Shown: positions 7,253 to 16,253 of the stretch, in pieces
Layout: every line of letters begins with the position of its first letter
Position numbering within the stretch: the first letter of the stretch is position 1
NCBI RefSeq assembly: GCF_003947415.1
Contig: NZ_QHKL01000002.1
Span: 124,001 to 188,000, forward strand
Length of the DNA stretch: 64,000 bases
Origin: Amycolatopsis sp. WAC 01376
GTDB lineage: Bacteria; Actinomycetota; Actinomycetes; Mycobacteriales; Pseudonocardiaceae
Direction: 5' to 3'
Program-made: the position numbers and the translations under genes
The notes under the pieces: generated by a model
Seen by the model: only the letters and a program-made list of their open reading frames with translations
Databases searched by the model: none
What the model was told of the DNA's origin: nothing

Positions 7253-8635
7253 ATGAAGCCCCGCGGCAAAGAAGAGTTTCGCGGTCTGCTGGCCGACGTC
7301 GCCGCCCGCGTGGCGGGCTACCGCGAAAGCGTCGCCGACGGCCCGGTCTTCCCGCACGACACGACGGGTGTCCGGGAAAAGCTCGGCGACCTGCCCGAGA
7401 ATCCGGTCCCGCCCGCCGACGTGATCCGGCGGCTGGCCGACGCCGTCGAGCCGGCGCTGGTGGCGAACACCGGGCCGCGGTACTTCGGGTTCGTCACCGG
7501 GGGAGCGCTCGAAGCGGCGACGGCGGCCGACATGCTGGCGACCGGTTGGGACCAGCCCGCGTTCAACAAGGTCACGTCGCCTGCCGCCGCGATCGTCGAG
7601 GAAGTGGCGGGCGAATGGCTCAAAGACGTTCTCGCCCTCCCGTCCGGTGCCTCGTTCGGATTCGTGACCGGCGGGCAGGGCGCGAACACGGTCTGCCTGG
7701 CCGCCGCCCGGCATCACGTGCTGGCGCGGGCCGGATGGGACGTCGAACGCAGTGGATTGCACGGGGCGCCGCCGCTGCGGGTCATCGCCAGTGAAGAGCG
7801 GCACGCGACGATCGACCGGTCCCTCCGCTTGCTCGGTTTGGGCACCGACGTCGTCAAGCCGGTGCGCGCGGACGGCCAAGGCGCCATCGACGTCGCCGAT
7901 CTCGAGAAGGCGCTCGACGGGCCCGCAATCGTTTGCCTCCAGGCCGGGAACGTGAACACCGGCGCTTTCGACGATTTCGCCGCCGCGACGGAGATCGCCC
8001 ACCGGCACGGAGCCTGGGTGCACGTCGACGGCGCTTTCGGGCTCTGGGCGGCCGCCGCTCCCTCGCTCAGGAAGTTGACCGCGGGATTGGAAACGGCCGA
8101 CTCGTGGGCGGTCGACGGGCACAAGTGGCTCAACGTCCCCTACGACAGCGGTTACGCCTTCTGCGCCCATCCCGAGTCGCACAGGGCCGCGATGGCGCTC
8201 ACCGCCGCGTACCTGACCGGCCAGGGAGACGGCGGGGTGCGAGCGCCGAGCGACTTCGTGCCGGAGTCCTCCCGCCGGGCACGAGGGTTCGCCACGTGGG
8301 CGGCGCTCAGCGAGCTGGGCCGCGCCGGGATCGCCGAGATGGTCGAACGATGCTGCGCGCTGGCCAGAAGGTTCGCCGAGAAACTCGAAGCGAGCGAAGG
8401 CATCACCGTCGTGAACGACGTGGTGCTGAACCAGGTCCTCGTCAGCTTCGGCGACGAAACGGACAGGATCGTCGAAGCCGTCCAGCGTTCCGGCGAGTGC
8501 TGGATGGGCGCGACCGCCTGGCACGGGATGCGCCTGATGCGCATCTCCGTGTCCAACTGGAGCACCACGGAAGCCGACGTCGACCGCGCTGTCGCCGCGA
8601 TCCAAGCGGCAAGGAAGAGTGAAAAGCATGGCTGA
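7253..8635 (+). CDS. PLP-dependent group II decarboxylase-like enzyme
   Basis: 460 residues, typical of the aromatic amino acid/glutamate decarboxylase fold. Lys291 in WAVDGHKWLNVPYDSG should form the Schiff base with PLP; Asp259 in WVHVDGAFG should contact the pyridine nitrogen; TGGQGANTVCLAAAR is the phosphate-side segment. The natural amine or amino acid is not evident, and databases also call such proteins aspartate aminotransferase-like. The DUF1905 gene overlaps its end by 8 bases, which suggests translational coupling. Confidence 0.82.
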   Translation: MKPRGKEEFRGLLADVAARVAGYRESVADGPVFPHDTTGVREKLGDLPENPVPPADVIRRLADAVEPALVANTGPRYFGFVTGGALEAATAADMLATGWDQPAFNKVTSPAAAIVEEVAGEWLKDVLALPSGASFGFVTGGQGANTVCLAAARHHVLARAGWDVERSGLHGAPPLRVIASEERHATIDRSLRLLGLGTDVVKPVRADGQGAIDVADLEKALDGPAIVCLQAGNVNTGAFDDFAAATEIAHRHGAWVHVDGAFGLWAAAAPSLRKLTAGLETADSWAVDGHKWLNVPYDSGYAFCAHPESHRAAMALTAAYLTGQGDGGVRAPSDFVPESSRRARGFATWAALSELGRAGIAEMVERCCALARRFAEKLEASEGITVVNDVVLNQVLVSFGDETDRIVEAVQRSGECWMGATAWHGMRLMRISVSNWSTTEADVDRAVAAIQAARKSEKHG

Positions 8636-8915
8636 CACGACACCGCAGGCGATCGACGTGACGTTCACCGCCGAGGTCATCCCCGACTCGAACAGCGGCT
8701 GGCCGTGCGTGAACATGCCGGACTCCTCGGAGTTCTTCGGTACCGGCAAGGCCGTCAAGGTCAGCGGCACCGTGGACGGCCACGACTACGAGGTGAGCAT
8801 GCTGCCCATCGGTGGCGGAGTGCACATGATGCCGCTGCGCAAGCCGTTCCGGAAGATCATCCAGAAGGAGATCGGCGACCGGGTCACCGTGCATCTGACC
8901 AAGCGGATCTCCTAG
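8628..8915 (+). CDS. DUF1905-domain protein
   Basis: 95 residues, a single small beta-barrel domain of the DUF1905 type: VTFTAEVI start, PCVNMPDSSEFFGTGKAVKV middle and GDRVTVHLTKRI end. The start ATG lies inside the last codons of the decarboxylase gene. Proteins of this family are often fused to or placed beside YdeI-like domains; their role is unknown. Confidence 0.75.
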   Translation: MADTTPQAIDVTFTAEVIPDSNSGWPCVNMPDSSEFFGTGKAVKVSGTVDGHDYEVSMLPIGGGVHMMPLRKPFRKIIQKEIGDRVTVHLTKRIS

Positions 8916-8974
8916 CCGAGGACCGATCAGGAATCGAGAAGCGCGGCGAACCGGTCTCACCTAGCGTGACCGTC

Positions 8975-9382
8975 ATGGACATCGCCATTCACGGGAGCTT
9001 CCTCCCGCAGACCGACCCCGAAGCCGCGCTGGCGTTCTACCGCGACACCCTCGGCTTCGAGGTGCGCAACGACGTCGGCTACGACGGCATGCGCTGGATC
9101 ACCGTCGGCCCGCCGGGGCAGCCCGTGTCGATCGTGCTGCACCCGCCGGCCGTCGACCCGGGTATCACCGAGGACGAGCGTCGTGTCATCGGCGAGATGA
9201 TGGCCAAGGGCACCTACGCGAGCATCCTGTTCTCCTCCGACGACCTCGACGGTCTCTTCAAAAATCTCCAGGAGGCGGGCGCCGAGGTCATCCAGGAACC
9301 CACCGACCAGCCGTACGGCCTGCGTGACGGCGCAGTCCGCGACCCGTCCGGGAACTTGATCCGTATCCAGCAGCGCGTTTGA
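8975..9382 (+). CDS. VOC/glyoxalase-family protein
   Basis: 135 residues with two beta-alpha-beta-beta-beta halves: DPEAALAFYRDTLGFEVRN opening and DGAVRDPSGNLIRI closing, the usual ends of a VOC domain. The lengthened GEMMAKGTYASILFSSDDLDGL centre is common in members annotated as extradiol dioxygenase-like. Leaderless start likely: TAGCGT (8962-8967) ends 7 bases before the ATG. The substrate is unknown. Confidence 0.8.
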   Translation: MDIAIHGSFLPQTDPEAALAFYRDTLGFEVRNDVGYDGMRWITVGPPGQPVSIVLHPPAVDPGITEDERRVIGEMMAKGTYASILFSSDDLDGLFKNLQEAGAEVIQEPTDQPYGLRDGAVRDPSGNLIRIQQRV

Positions 9383-9384
9383 TG

Positions 9385-9942
9385 TCACCGGGTGCGGGCG
9401 CGGACGTGGACCCGTTCGCCCTGTTCGCCGAACAGGCTGAGCACCTCGACCCGCCCGCGGCCGGTGGCGCCGAACCAATGCGGCGTCCGGCAGTCGAACT
9501 CGGCGGCCTCGCCGGGACCGAGCACGACGTCCTGGTCGCCGAGTACGAGCCGGAGCCTTCCCCGCAGCACGTAAAGCCATTCGCGGCCGCCGTGCGTTCG
9601 TGGTCGGGGCTCGTCGTCGCCCGGCGGGATCGTCATCTTGTAGGCACGGGGCCCGTTCTCATGCCGCGTGAGCGGGATGAGGACACGGCCGTCGGAGGGC
9701 GGTTCGAGCACTCTTGGTGACGAGACGATCTCGTCGACGCGCAGGCCCAGCGCGGCGATCACCGGCAGCAGCAGTTCGAGACTCGGCTTGCGCTGTCCGG
9801 ATTCGAGCCGGGACAGGGTGCTGGTGGAGATGCCGGTGGCGCGGCTGAGTTCCATCAGCGTCGTGCCCTTCTTCTCCCGGGCGCGGCGCAGCCGGGGCGC
9901 GATCGATTCGATCGCCGCGGTGACAGTGGGGTCGCTCTCCAT
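9385..9942 (-). CDS. XRE-type regulator with C-terminal cupin
   Basis: 185 residues: an HTH of the Cro/XRE class (residues about 15-72, LMELSRATGISTSTLSRLES) joined to a cupin domain (about 100-180; HGGREWLYVLRGRLRLVLG). This fusion is common in regulators of small-molecule metabolism or efflux, with the cupin as ligand sensor. It is divergent from the MFS exporter gene at 10020, with a perfect palindrome in the shared promoter, so it probably controls that gene and itself. Confidence 0.88.
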   Translation of the reverse strand: MESDPTVTAAIESIAPRLRRAREKKGTTLMELSRATGISTSTLSRLESGQRKPSLELLLPVIAALGLRVDEIVSSPRVLEPPSDGRVLIPLTRHENGPRAYKMTIPPGDDEPRPRTHGGREWLYVLRGRLRLVLGDQDVVLGPGEAAEFDCRTPHWFGATGRGRVEVLSLFGEQGERVHVRARTR

Positions 9943-9971
9943 TTCGCCAGCACACCAGGTCGTCCCGGTTC

Positions 9972-9989
9972 CGGCAAAGTTCTTTGCCG
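9972..9989. promoter_or_regulatory. Palindromic operator between XRE-cupin gene and MFS gene
   Basis: CGGCAAAG TT CTTTGCCG, a perfect 8-2-8 palindrome midway in the 77-base divergent promoter. Its place makes it the best candidate binding site for the XRE-cupin regulator. Confidence 0.6.
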
Positions 9990-10019
9990 AAACAGCCAGA
10001 AGCGGCCGATGCTGGCGCC

Positions 10020-11180
10020 ATGATCGAGACCAAGCGCCTCCCCCTCGGGGTCTATCTCCTTGCTTTCAGCCTGTTCGCGATGGGGAGCGCCGAGTTCCTG
10101 ATGGCCGGGGTCCTGCCCTCGGCCGCCGCGGATCTCGGCGTCTCCCTGTCGTCCGCGGGCGCGCTCATCACCGCGTTCGCCCTCGGCGTCGTGCTGGGTG
10201 GCCCGCCGTTCGCCGTGCTGAGCCTGAAGTGGCCGCGGAGAACGGCATTGATGACCACGCAGGCCGTCTTCGCCGCTGCCATCGCGACCGGCCTGCTCGC
10301 CGACGACTACTGGATCCTGCTGGTCACCAGGTTCGTCGCCGGTCTCGCCTACGCCGGCTTCTTCGCCGTCGCGGCCGTGACGGCGATCAGCCTGGTGACT
10401 CCCGGCCGCAACGCCCGCGCCTCCGGCGTCGTCGTCGCCGGACTCAGCGTCGCCATGGTGGCCGGGGGACCGGCGGGCACCCTGCTGAGCAACCTCACCG
10501 ACTGGACCGGTGGCTTTTGGGGCGTCGTGCTGCTCACCGTGCTGGGCGTGGTCGCGTGCGCCGTCGGCCTGCCCGTCACCGCGTCCGCCGCACCGAGCCT
10601 TGCGGGGGAACTGCTCGCCATGCGGACGCCACGCCTGTGGGGCATCTACGCGATCACGATCCTGAGCACCGCCGCGTACATGGTGTCCTTCAACTACCTG
10701 GCGGCGATGCTGGCGGACGTCCTTCCTGCGGTCTGGATCCCCGCGGTCCTCGCGCTGTTCGGGATCGGCGCCTTCGCCGGGCTGTCTCTCGGCGGCCGGA
10801 TCTCCGACAAGCGCCCGCACGACGCCCTGCTCGGCGGCGCCGTCGGCATCGCGGTCTTCTCGGCGCTGCTCGCCCTCTTCGCCTCCTCCGCCTGGGTTGT
10901 CGTACCTACGGTGTTCCTGCTGGGAGTCGCGGCCTTCGTGCTCAACCCGGCGCTCTACGGGCGGGTGTTCACCATCGCCTCTTCCGCCCCGACTCTCGCC
11001 GGCGCGACCACGGTCTCGGCTTTCCAGCTGGGCATCAGCCTCACTCCGGCCTTCGCCGCCGGGGCTCTGAACCTGGGAGCTTCGCTGGCCGCCATCCCGT
11101 GGATCGGCGCCGCACTGGCGCTGGCCACGATCCCGCTGGTGCTTCGCGATCGCTCGCATGACCGCATGCTCACTTGCTAG
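10020..11180 (+). CDS. MFS exporter (DHA1 / Cmx-like)
   Basis: 386 residues with about 12 hydrophobic segments. The opening LPLGVYLLAFSLFAMGSAEFLMAGVLP and the following DLGVSLSSAGALITAFALG are characteristic of the DHA1 drug/arabinose-efflux branch that includes Cmx/CmrA chloramphenicol exporters. The substrate is unproven. ATG at 10020 is chosen; the in-frame upstream extension lies in the promoter. The divergent XRE-cupin gene is the likely regulator. Confidence 0.85.
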   Translation: MIETKRLPLGVYLLAFSLFAMGSAEFLMAGVLPSAAADLGVSLSSAGALITAFALGVVLGGPPFAVLSLKWPRRTALMTTQAVFAAAIATGLLADDYWILLVTRFVAGLAYAGFFAVAAVTAISLVTPGRNARASGVVVAGLSVAMVAGGPAGTLLSNLTDWTGGFWGVVLLTVLGVVACAVGLPVTASAAPSLAGELLAMRTPRLWGIYAITILSTAAYMVSFNYLAAMLADVLPAVWIPAVLALFGIGAFAGLSLGGRISDKRPHDALLGGAVGIAVFSALLALFASSAWVVVPTVFLLGVAAFVLNPALYGRVFTIASSAPTLAGATTVSAFQLGISLTPAFAAGALNLGASLAAIPWIGAALALATIPLVLRDRSHDRMLTC

Positions 11181-11192
11181 CATGCGAGCATG
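11165..11192 (+). promoter_or_regulatory. Operator/promoter of the ribbon-helix-helix operon
   Basis: Inverted repeat CATGCTC, 14 bases, GAGCATG. Within it, TAGCAT (11178-11183) ends 6 bases before the ATG at 11190, so a leaderless -10 element sits inside the palindrome. This is the arrangement expected for autorepression by the small RHH protein. Confidence 0.6.
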
Positions 11193-11348
11193 ACCCAGGT
11201 CGCCAAACGGCAATTCAACGTCTATCTGCCGAACGACCTCATCAAGCGGGTGAAGCACGCGTCCGTCGACGCCGACGAATCGCTTTCGTCGTTCGTCGAA
11301 CGGGTGCTGGAGGAGTACCTGCGGACCAGTGAGGAACGCGCACGATGA
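11190..11348 (+). CDS. Ribbon-helix-helix (CopG-like) small regulator
   Basis: 52 residues. A beta-strand segment KRQFNVYLPNDLIKRV followed by two helices with SLSSFVERVLEEYL matches the Arc/CopG/MetJ ribbon-helix-helix fold, which binds DNA as a dimer of dimers. Its stop overlaps the start of the VOC gene (ATGA), forming an operon with the VOC protein and the second MFS exporter. It probably represses this operon through the palindrome around its own start codon. No toxin partner is adjacent. Confidence 0.75.
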   Translation: MTQVAKRQFNVYLPNDLIKRVKHASVDADESLSSFVERVLEEYLRTSEERAR

Positions 11349-11692
11349 AGGTTATGCCGATCCGGTACAGCTCGGACGTCGAGGCGATGACGCGGTTTTA
11401 CGAGGTACTCGGCCTGCGGGTCGGGCCGGTGTCGCGCCCCGGCGGCTGGGTCGAGATGCCCGCTGAGGGCGGGATGCTGGCCATTCACCGGTCGACCGGC
11501 GACGACGTGGGCCGATGCGAACTGGCCTTCGAAGTCGACGAACCCCTGGAAGACGTCGCGGAGCGCCTGCGGGCCGCCGGATTCGAGCCGGGTCCGCCGA
11601 TGGACGAAGGCTTCGGGCATTCGATGCGCGTCCAGGATCCCGACGGTGTCTGGGTGCAGCTCAACCGGTACGACCGAGACCTCTACACGTGA
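11345..11692 (+). CDS. VOC/glyoxalase-bleomycin-resistance-like protein
   Basis: 115 residues with the VOC pattern: PIRYSSDVEAMTRFYEVLGL at the start and GHSMRVQDPDGVWVQLN at the end. It sits in a tight operon, with 4-base overlaps on both sides, between an RHH regulator and an MFS exporter. That context suggests binding or modification of a small molecule that the exporter removes; this is inference. Confidence 0.8.
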   Translation: MKVMPIRYSSDVEAMTRFYEVLGLRVGPVSRPGGWVEMPAEGGMLAIHRSTGDDVGRCELAFEVDEPLEDVAERLRAAGFEPGPPMDEGFGHSMRVQDPDGVWVQLNRYDRDLYT

Positions 11693-12936
11693 TCGGAACC
11701 CGGCGCGCGAGTCCGCTGTTCCTCGCGGTCGGCATCGTCGCACTCGAGTTCGCGGCGGCCGTCACCGGATTCGTCGCCTCCACCCTGCTGCCCGTCGTCG
11801 CCGGCGATCTCGACGCGAGGAGTGACCTCGGGCTCCTGATCGCCGGCTCGACGCTGGGACTCTTCGTCGCACTTCCCCTGGCGAGCCGGGTTCTCGCCCG
11901 CCTGGGCCCGCGCGGCACTCTCGCCATCGGGATGATCGCCTATCTCGGCGGGCTCTTCCTGGCCGCGATGTCGCGGACAGCGTGGATGTTCGCCCTCGGC
12001 CAGTTCTCCGCCGGGCTCGCCAGCGGCCTGCTGGCGATCTTCGGTGTCAGCTCGGCGATCCGGCATCTCGATGACCGGCTGCGGATCCGCGTGATCGCGG
12101 CGTCCTCGGCGATGTGGATCGTGCCCGCCCTGGCAGGCCCCGCGGCGACCCTGGGCTTGGAACGGCTCGTCGGCTGGCGGTGGACCCTGTTGCTGCCGGT
12201 GCCGTTCGTCCTTTTCGGACGGTTGCTGGTCGTACGCGCCGCCCGCGACGACACACGCGACGACGCGCCCCGGCCCTTGCTGCGGACGTTGTCGGTGCCG
12301 CTCGGAGCGGCACTTGTCGTGTTCAGCAACGGCTTCTGGCCGCTCGCGCTCGCCGGGGCGGCGATCACCGTCGCCGGGATGATCGCGATCCTGCCTCCCG
12401 GCACCGCGCGACTGCGGCCCGGAACCCCGGCCGCGCTCGGCGCGATGGTGCTGTTCGCGATCGGGTATTTCGGCGCGGACAGCCTGATCACCGTGCTTCT
12501 GACGAGCGAGCTCCAGGTGAGCCTCGGCCAGGCGGCGATCGTCCTGAGCGCCGCCCCGCTCGGCTGGGCGGTGACCAGCCTGGTGGCCGCGAAGTTCCCC
12601 TCGGCGCGCTTTCCCGTCGTGGGCTTGAGCCTGACGGCCCTCGGCACTGCTGTCGTCGCCTTTGGCGGTTCGTTCGCCGTAGCACTCATCGCCTGGACCG
12701 TCGCCGGAATCGGCATCGGATTGGCCTATCCGGGCCTGTACCTCAGAGCCACGACCGCGGGCGCGAGCGATTTCACCGCCGCGGAACTGGCGACCGCCGT
12801 CATCAGCGCGGAATGCGTCGGGCAGTTGCTGGGGCGGGCCGTCGGTGGCACCTTGAGCTCTTCGGGCACTGGGCTGCTTGCTTCGTACGCGCTTTTCGCG
12901 GCCGCTTTGGCGGCGGCCGCGTTCGCAGCGAGGTGA
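11689..12936 (+). CDS. MFS transporter
   Basis: 415 residues with about 12-14 hydrophobic segments and an opening AVGIVALEFAAAVTGFVAST typical of multidrug MFS members. The GTG start overlaps the stop of the VOC gene (GTGA), so the true start is clear. It is the third gene of the RHH-VOC-MFS operon. The substrate is unknown. The next 900 bases hold only gene remnants. Confidence 0.83.
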   Translation: MIGTRRASPLFLAVGIVALEFAAAVTGFVASTLLPVVAGDLDARSDLGLLIAGSTLGLFVALPLASRVLARLGPRGTLAIGMIAYLGGLFLAAMSRTAWMFALGQFSAGLASGLLAIFGVSSAIRHLDDRLRIRVIAASSAMWIVPALAGPAATLGLERLVGWRWTLLLPVPFVLFGRLLVVRAARDDTRDDAPRPLLRTLSVPLGAALVVFSNGFWPLALAGAAITVAGMIAILPPGTARLRPGTPAALGAMVLFAIGYFGADSLITVLLTSELQVSLGQAAIVLSAAPLGWAVTSLVAAKFPSARFPVVGLSLTALGTAVVAFGGSFAVALIAWTVAGIGIGLAYPGLYLRATTAGASDFTAAELATAVISAECVGQLLGRAVGGTLSSSGTGLLASYALFAAALAAAAFAAR

Positions 12937-13028
12937 ACTATCCCGCTTCGGTGTTACTCAGAGGGATTCCCGCGCGAAGCGGTACCGACCGGTAATCCGG
13001 GGGCGTGCTGTCGAGTCGACGCGTCCCT

Positions 13029-13489
13029 CGGAGGCTGGTGCTCGTGCATACGCCTGACAGCTGGGAGGAGCCAGGGAAGTGCCTGCATCGCCAAGTGAAG
13101 GCGCCGACCGACATCATGTCCCTGATCGACATCGCCGCAGCTGCGTTGAAGCTGCGGCTGTGGAGCGTCGGGGGAGGGACAAGGAGAAGGCAGACACCTG
13201 GCTGGACAGCGGGCTCGTGTTCACGTCCGAGCAGGGCACGCTGATCGAGCCGCGCAACTTTTCTCCGGTCGTGGGCGACGTGATGGAGGAAGGCGGGCGT
13301 CCGGTACATCAGTGTGCATGGCGGCGCCGTTCCTGCGGGTCGCTGCTGGTGGATCTCGACGTGCACCCTCGAGTCGCGATGCGCATTCTCCGGCACGCTC
13401 AGTTCGCGGTCACGATGGAGATCTACACGGAGATTTCGTCAGATCAGCTTGCCATGATCCGCTGCAGTACTTCGCGGCTGTACGGGTAG
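13029..13489 (+). pseudogene. Degenerate tyrosine integrase (C-terminal half)
   Basis: Parts of an actinomycete phage/ICE integrase are recognisable but spread over two frames. An IDIAAAALKLR segment is in one frame near 13117. A second frame then reads DTWLDSGLVFTSEQGT, IEPRNF and CGSLLVDLDVHPRVAMRILRH up to MEIYTE with the nucleophile-like Tyr. The region between, where the first catalytic Arg should be (normally HTxRKTCGSLL), reads HQCAWRRRSCGSLL and looks rearranged. The N-terminal DNA-binding domains are missing. It is a dead remnant of an integrated element. Confidence 0.7.
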
Positions 13490-13493
13490 CAAA

Positions 13494-13793
13494 ATGGTCC
13501 TTCCTATAACCCTGGGAAGGGTCTTTGACCTGCTGTGGGCCTTAGGGTTGCTTACTCGAGAAAAAGATCAAGTCAGAGTCCTGGAAGAGCTCCGCGAGAA
13601 GCTTCCCAGCCTCGATACGCCCGAGCCGTCGTCGATCAAACGCGACCGTCCCCGCCGCGTCCGGCAACTCCGTGCCGATCAAGTCGAGCAGCTGATCGCC
13701 GGCTACCGGTCCGGCGAGACGGTGTACGGGCTTGGTGACTGGTTCGGCATCGAACGGCGAACACTGCCGAGGCCCTTCATCAGTTTGCCGTAG
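13494..13793 (+). pseudogene. Truncated helix-turn-helix recombinase-associated protein
   Basis: Up to 99 residues. The middle, VRQLRADQVEQLIAGYRSGETVYGLGDWFGIERRT, matches the resolvase-type HTH that normally continues with a recognition helix and a HGVPMR-like end; here the frame runs into LPRPFISLP and stops. The upstream DQVRVLEELREKLP is typical of the same short actinomycete proteins that accompany integrases. Probably a truncated remnant linked to the adjacent integrase fragment. Confidence 0.5.
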
Positions 13794-13956
13794 TGCGCCA
13801 CCCGAATGCCATTCGGCCGACCCGGTTTGTGTATTTGTCCTATTTGGAAATAAATGTTCGTAGATCGCATCGGGTAACATGTCTGATACGTCCTGCGACT
13901 CCTGATGGGCATCCACGACGACGTGGGCACCTGTATTGTTCGGGAGGGACTTAGCG

Positions 13957-16242
13957 ATGCGCCAACGATCTCGAAGATTTATCCGTGCGGTCAACGTTCT
14001 AGCGCTGACCGCAGCGCTTGTGGTGACGCAGCTGCCCGGTATCGCTGCGGCTGCGCCGGTCGCGGGAAAGAACGTCCTCTATACGACGGACGCCGATTTC
14101 GACAACGGGGTACTGCAGGACGTCAATCACGACGCGCCCAACAACAACCAGTTGCAGCTCAACAGGTCGACGGTGTTCTTCCCGTACGTCAATGTCGCGG
14201 CTTCGGCCAGGGGAACGATGGTCCGCATCGACGTCAACACCGGCGCGATCGTCGGGGAATGGACATCGGCGCCCAGTGGTCGCGGGCACAACCCGTCCCG
14301 CACGACGGTCGACAAATTCGGCAATACCTGGTTGTCGAACCGCGAGGAAAGTGCCGGCGGAAAAGGCTCCGTGACCAGGATCGGCGTGATTCAGGGCGGC
14401 ACGCGCAGCAATGCCGACGGCACGCCGAATCCGGTCGGTGACTATCTCAAGGGCCCATTCGGGTACAACACCTGTGACGACCGGGACCAGGACGGCTTGT
14501 ACGCCACCACCCGTGGTCTCGGCGACATCCGGCCATGGACCAACGCCGGTGGTGTCAACGACAATGGTGGCGTCAGCACGGCGGCCGATGAATGCATTAT
14601 CAACTACACCCGTGTCACCGGCACGAACACCAGGACGGTCGCCGTCGACGCCAACAACGACCTGTGGACCGGCGGAGCCGACAACGATCACGAAAAGCTG
14701 ATGGGAACGTCCGGGGATCCCGTGGCGGGTTCCCAGATCAACTTCGGCTGCGGCGGGTACGGCGGACTGATCGACAAGGCGGGCACGCTGTGGTCCGCGC
14801 GCTTCGGCAACAACCTGCTGCGCTACGAACCGGGAACCGGCGCCGGTTCCTGTCTCGGCACCTCGCACGGTGACTACGGGCTCGGCATGGACCCGAACAC
14901 CGGCGAGATCTGGCACTCCACCGTTGACCGATCCGCAGTGGTCAAGATGTCGCCGGCGGGCACCGTGCTCGGTACTTTCCCGCACGGCAACCAGTACGCA
15001 CAGGGTGTCGCCGCGGACAGGGCCGGGAACGTGTGGGTCGCGCATTCGATACTCGGGCCGCAGACCACGGTCGGGCATCTCCGCACCGACGGTACTTTCG
15101 TGGGCAATGTGGCGCTGCCCGGCGGTGCCGGTCCGACCGGAGTCGCGGTGGACAGCAACGGCAAGGTGTGGGTCACGAACCTCAACACCAACAACGCCCA
15201 GCGTATCGACCCGGCCGCCGGGCCGATCGGCGGTGGCGGGGTCCCGGTCGGCGCGGTCGACCTGACCGTCGACCTCGGTGCGGGCGCGGGTCCGTACAAC
15301 TACAGCGACATGACCGGGTCCGTGCTCGGTGAGATCACCGCGCCGCAGGGCACCTGGTCCGCCGTCCAGGATGGCGGCGTCGCGGGCCAGACCTGGGGCA
15401 AGATCACCTGGAACACCGAGCCGCAGGGCAGTGTCCCGGCGGGAACCAGCATCACCGTCGAGGCGCGTACCTCGGACACCGAAGCAGGGCTGGCCGCCGA
15501 GCCGTTTGCGGCGGTCGGCAATGGCGCTCAGTTCACCATGACCGGGCGCTACATCGAGGCACGTGCGACGTTGAAGGCGAGTCCCAGCGGGGCCAGCCCG
15601 ATCCTGTCCGACCTGCGGATCCGGACTTCGGATCGGACCGGCGTTTTCTCGTGCCAGGCAACGGTTCTCAACCTGGCCGGGTTGATTGTGACCAGGGCGA
15701 ACCCGGCGGACGTGCCGTGTGCCGACGATCATCAGAACCTGGCGAACGTGAACCTGAACGCCGGTATCGTCGGTGTCCGGCTGAACGTGCTCGACGCCAG
15801 GACCGACCAGACACCCGATAGTCTCGCCGCATCGCCACCCGCTGCCGGTGACAACGCCTTCGCGGAGGCGAGAGTGGAGTCCTCGAAGGTCACCGCCGGC
15901 GCGGTCGTCCCGCTGGTGACGATCGAACTGGGCGTGATCAGATCCACGGCGACGGCGACCTGTGTCGTCGGACCGGGTGGGCTGGTGCCGTCGCTGGCCG
16001 GTTCGTCGAGCATCGCCAGCCTGAAGATCAACGGGCTTTCGGTGGCGGTGGGCAGTGCGCCACTGACGATCCCGCTGGTGGTCGGCTCGCTGCGGCTCAA
16101 CAGCACCGTGACGACCGCGACAAGCGTTACCCAACAAGCGGTCGTGCTGGACACCCCGCTCACCGACGTGGTGATCGGTGAGGCCAAGGCCAATGTCGAA
16201 GCCACCGCGGGCCACCCCGGCGGAAACCCCTGTCGCGTGTGA
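13957..16242 (+). CDS. Large secreted beta-propeller (virginiamycin-lyase/NHL-like) protein
   Basis: 761 residues. A Sec signal (basic RQRSRR start, then a hydrophobic stretch ending GIAAAAP) predicts export. Residues about 40-450 contain repeated propeller blades of the Vgb/NHL kind, such as TVDKFGNTWLSN, AVDANNDLWTGG, AADRAGNVWVAH and AVDSNGKVWVTN. A beta-sandwich-like region follows, with a C-terminal domain of unknown type carrying paired cysteines. No LPXTG or membrane anchor is seen. ATG 13957 has GGGAGGGA upstream. The 160 bases before it are unusually AT-rich. The function is unknown; catalytic lyase residues could not be confirmed. Confidence 0.75.
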   Translation: MRQRSRRFIRAVNVLALTAALVVTQLPGIAAAAPVAGKNVLYTTDADFDNGVLQDVNHDAPNNNQLQLNRSTVFFPYVNVAASARGTMVRIDVNTGAIVGEWTSAPSGRGHNPSRTTVDKFGNTWLSNREESAGGKGSVTRIGVIQGGTRSNADGTPNPVGDYLKGPFGYNTCDDRDQDGLYATTRGLGDIRPWTNAGGVNDNGGVSTAADECIINYTRVTGTNTRTVAVDANNDLWTGGADNDHEKLMGTSGDPVAGSQINFGCGGYGGLIDKAGTLWSARFGNNLLRYEPGTGAGSCLGTSHGDYGLGMDPNTGEIWHSTVDRSAVVKMSPAGTVLGTFPHGNQYAQGVAADRAGNVWVAHSILGPQTTVGHLRTDGTFVGNVALPGGAGPTGVAVDSNGKVWVTNLNTNNAQRIDPAAGPIGGGGVPVGAVDLTVDLGAGAGPYNYSDMTGSVLGEITAPQGTWSAVQDGGVAGQTWGKITWNTEPQGSVPAGTSITVEARTSDTEAGLAAEPFAAVGNGAQFTMTGRYIEARATLKASPSGASPILSDLRIRTSDRTGVFSCQATVLNLAGLIVTRANPADVPCADDHQNLANVNLNAGIVGVRLNVLDARTDQTPDSLAASPPAAGDNAFAEARVESSKVTAGAVVPLVTIELGVIRSTATATCVVGPGGLVPSLAGSSSIASLKINGLSVAVGSAPLTIPLVVGSLRLNSTVTTATSVTQQAVVLDTPLTDVVIGEAKANVEATAGHPGGNPCRV

Positions 16243-16253
16243 CCCCTGACTGA

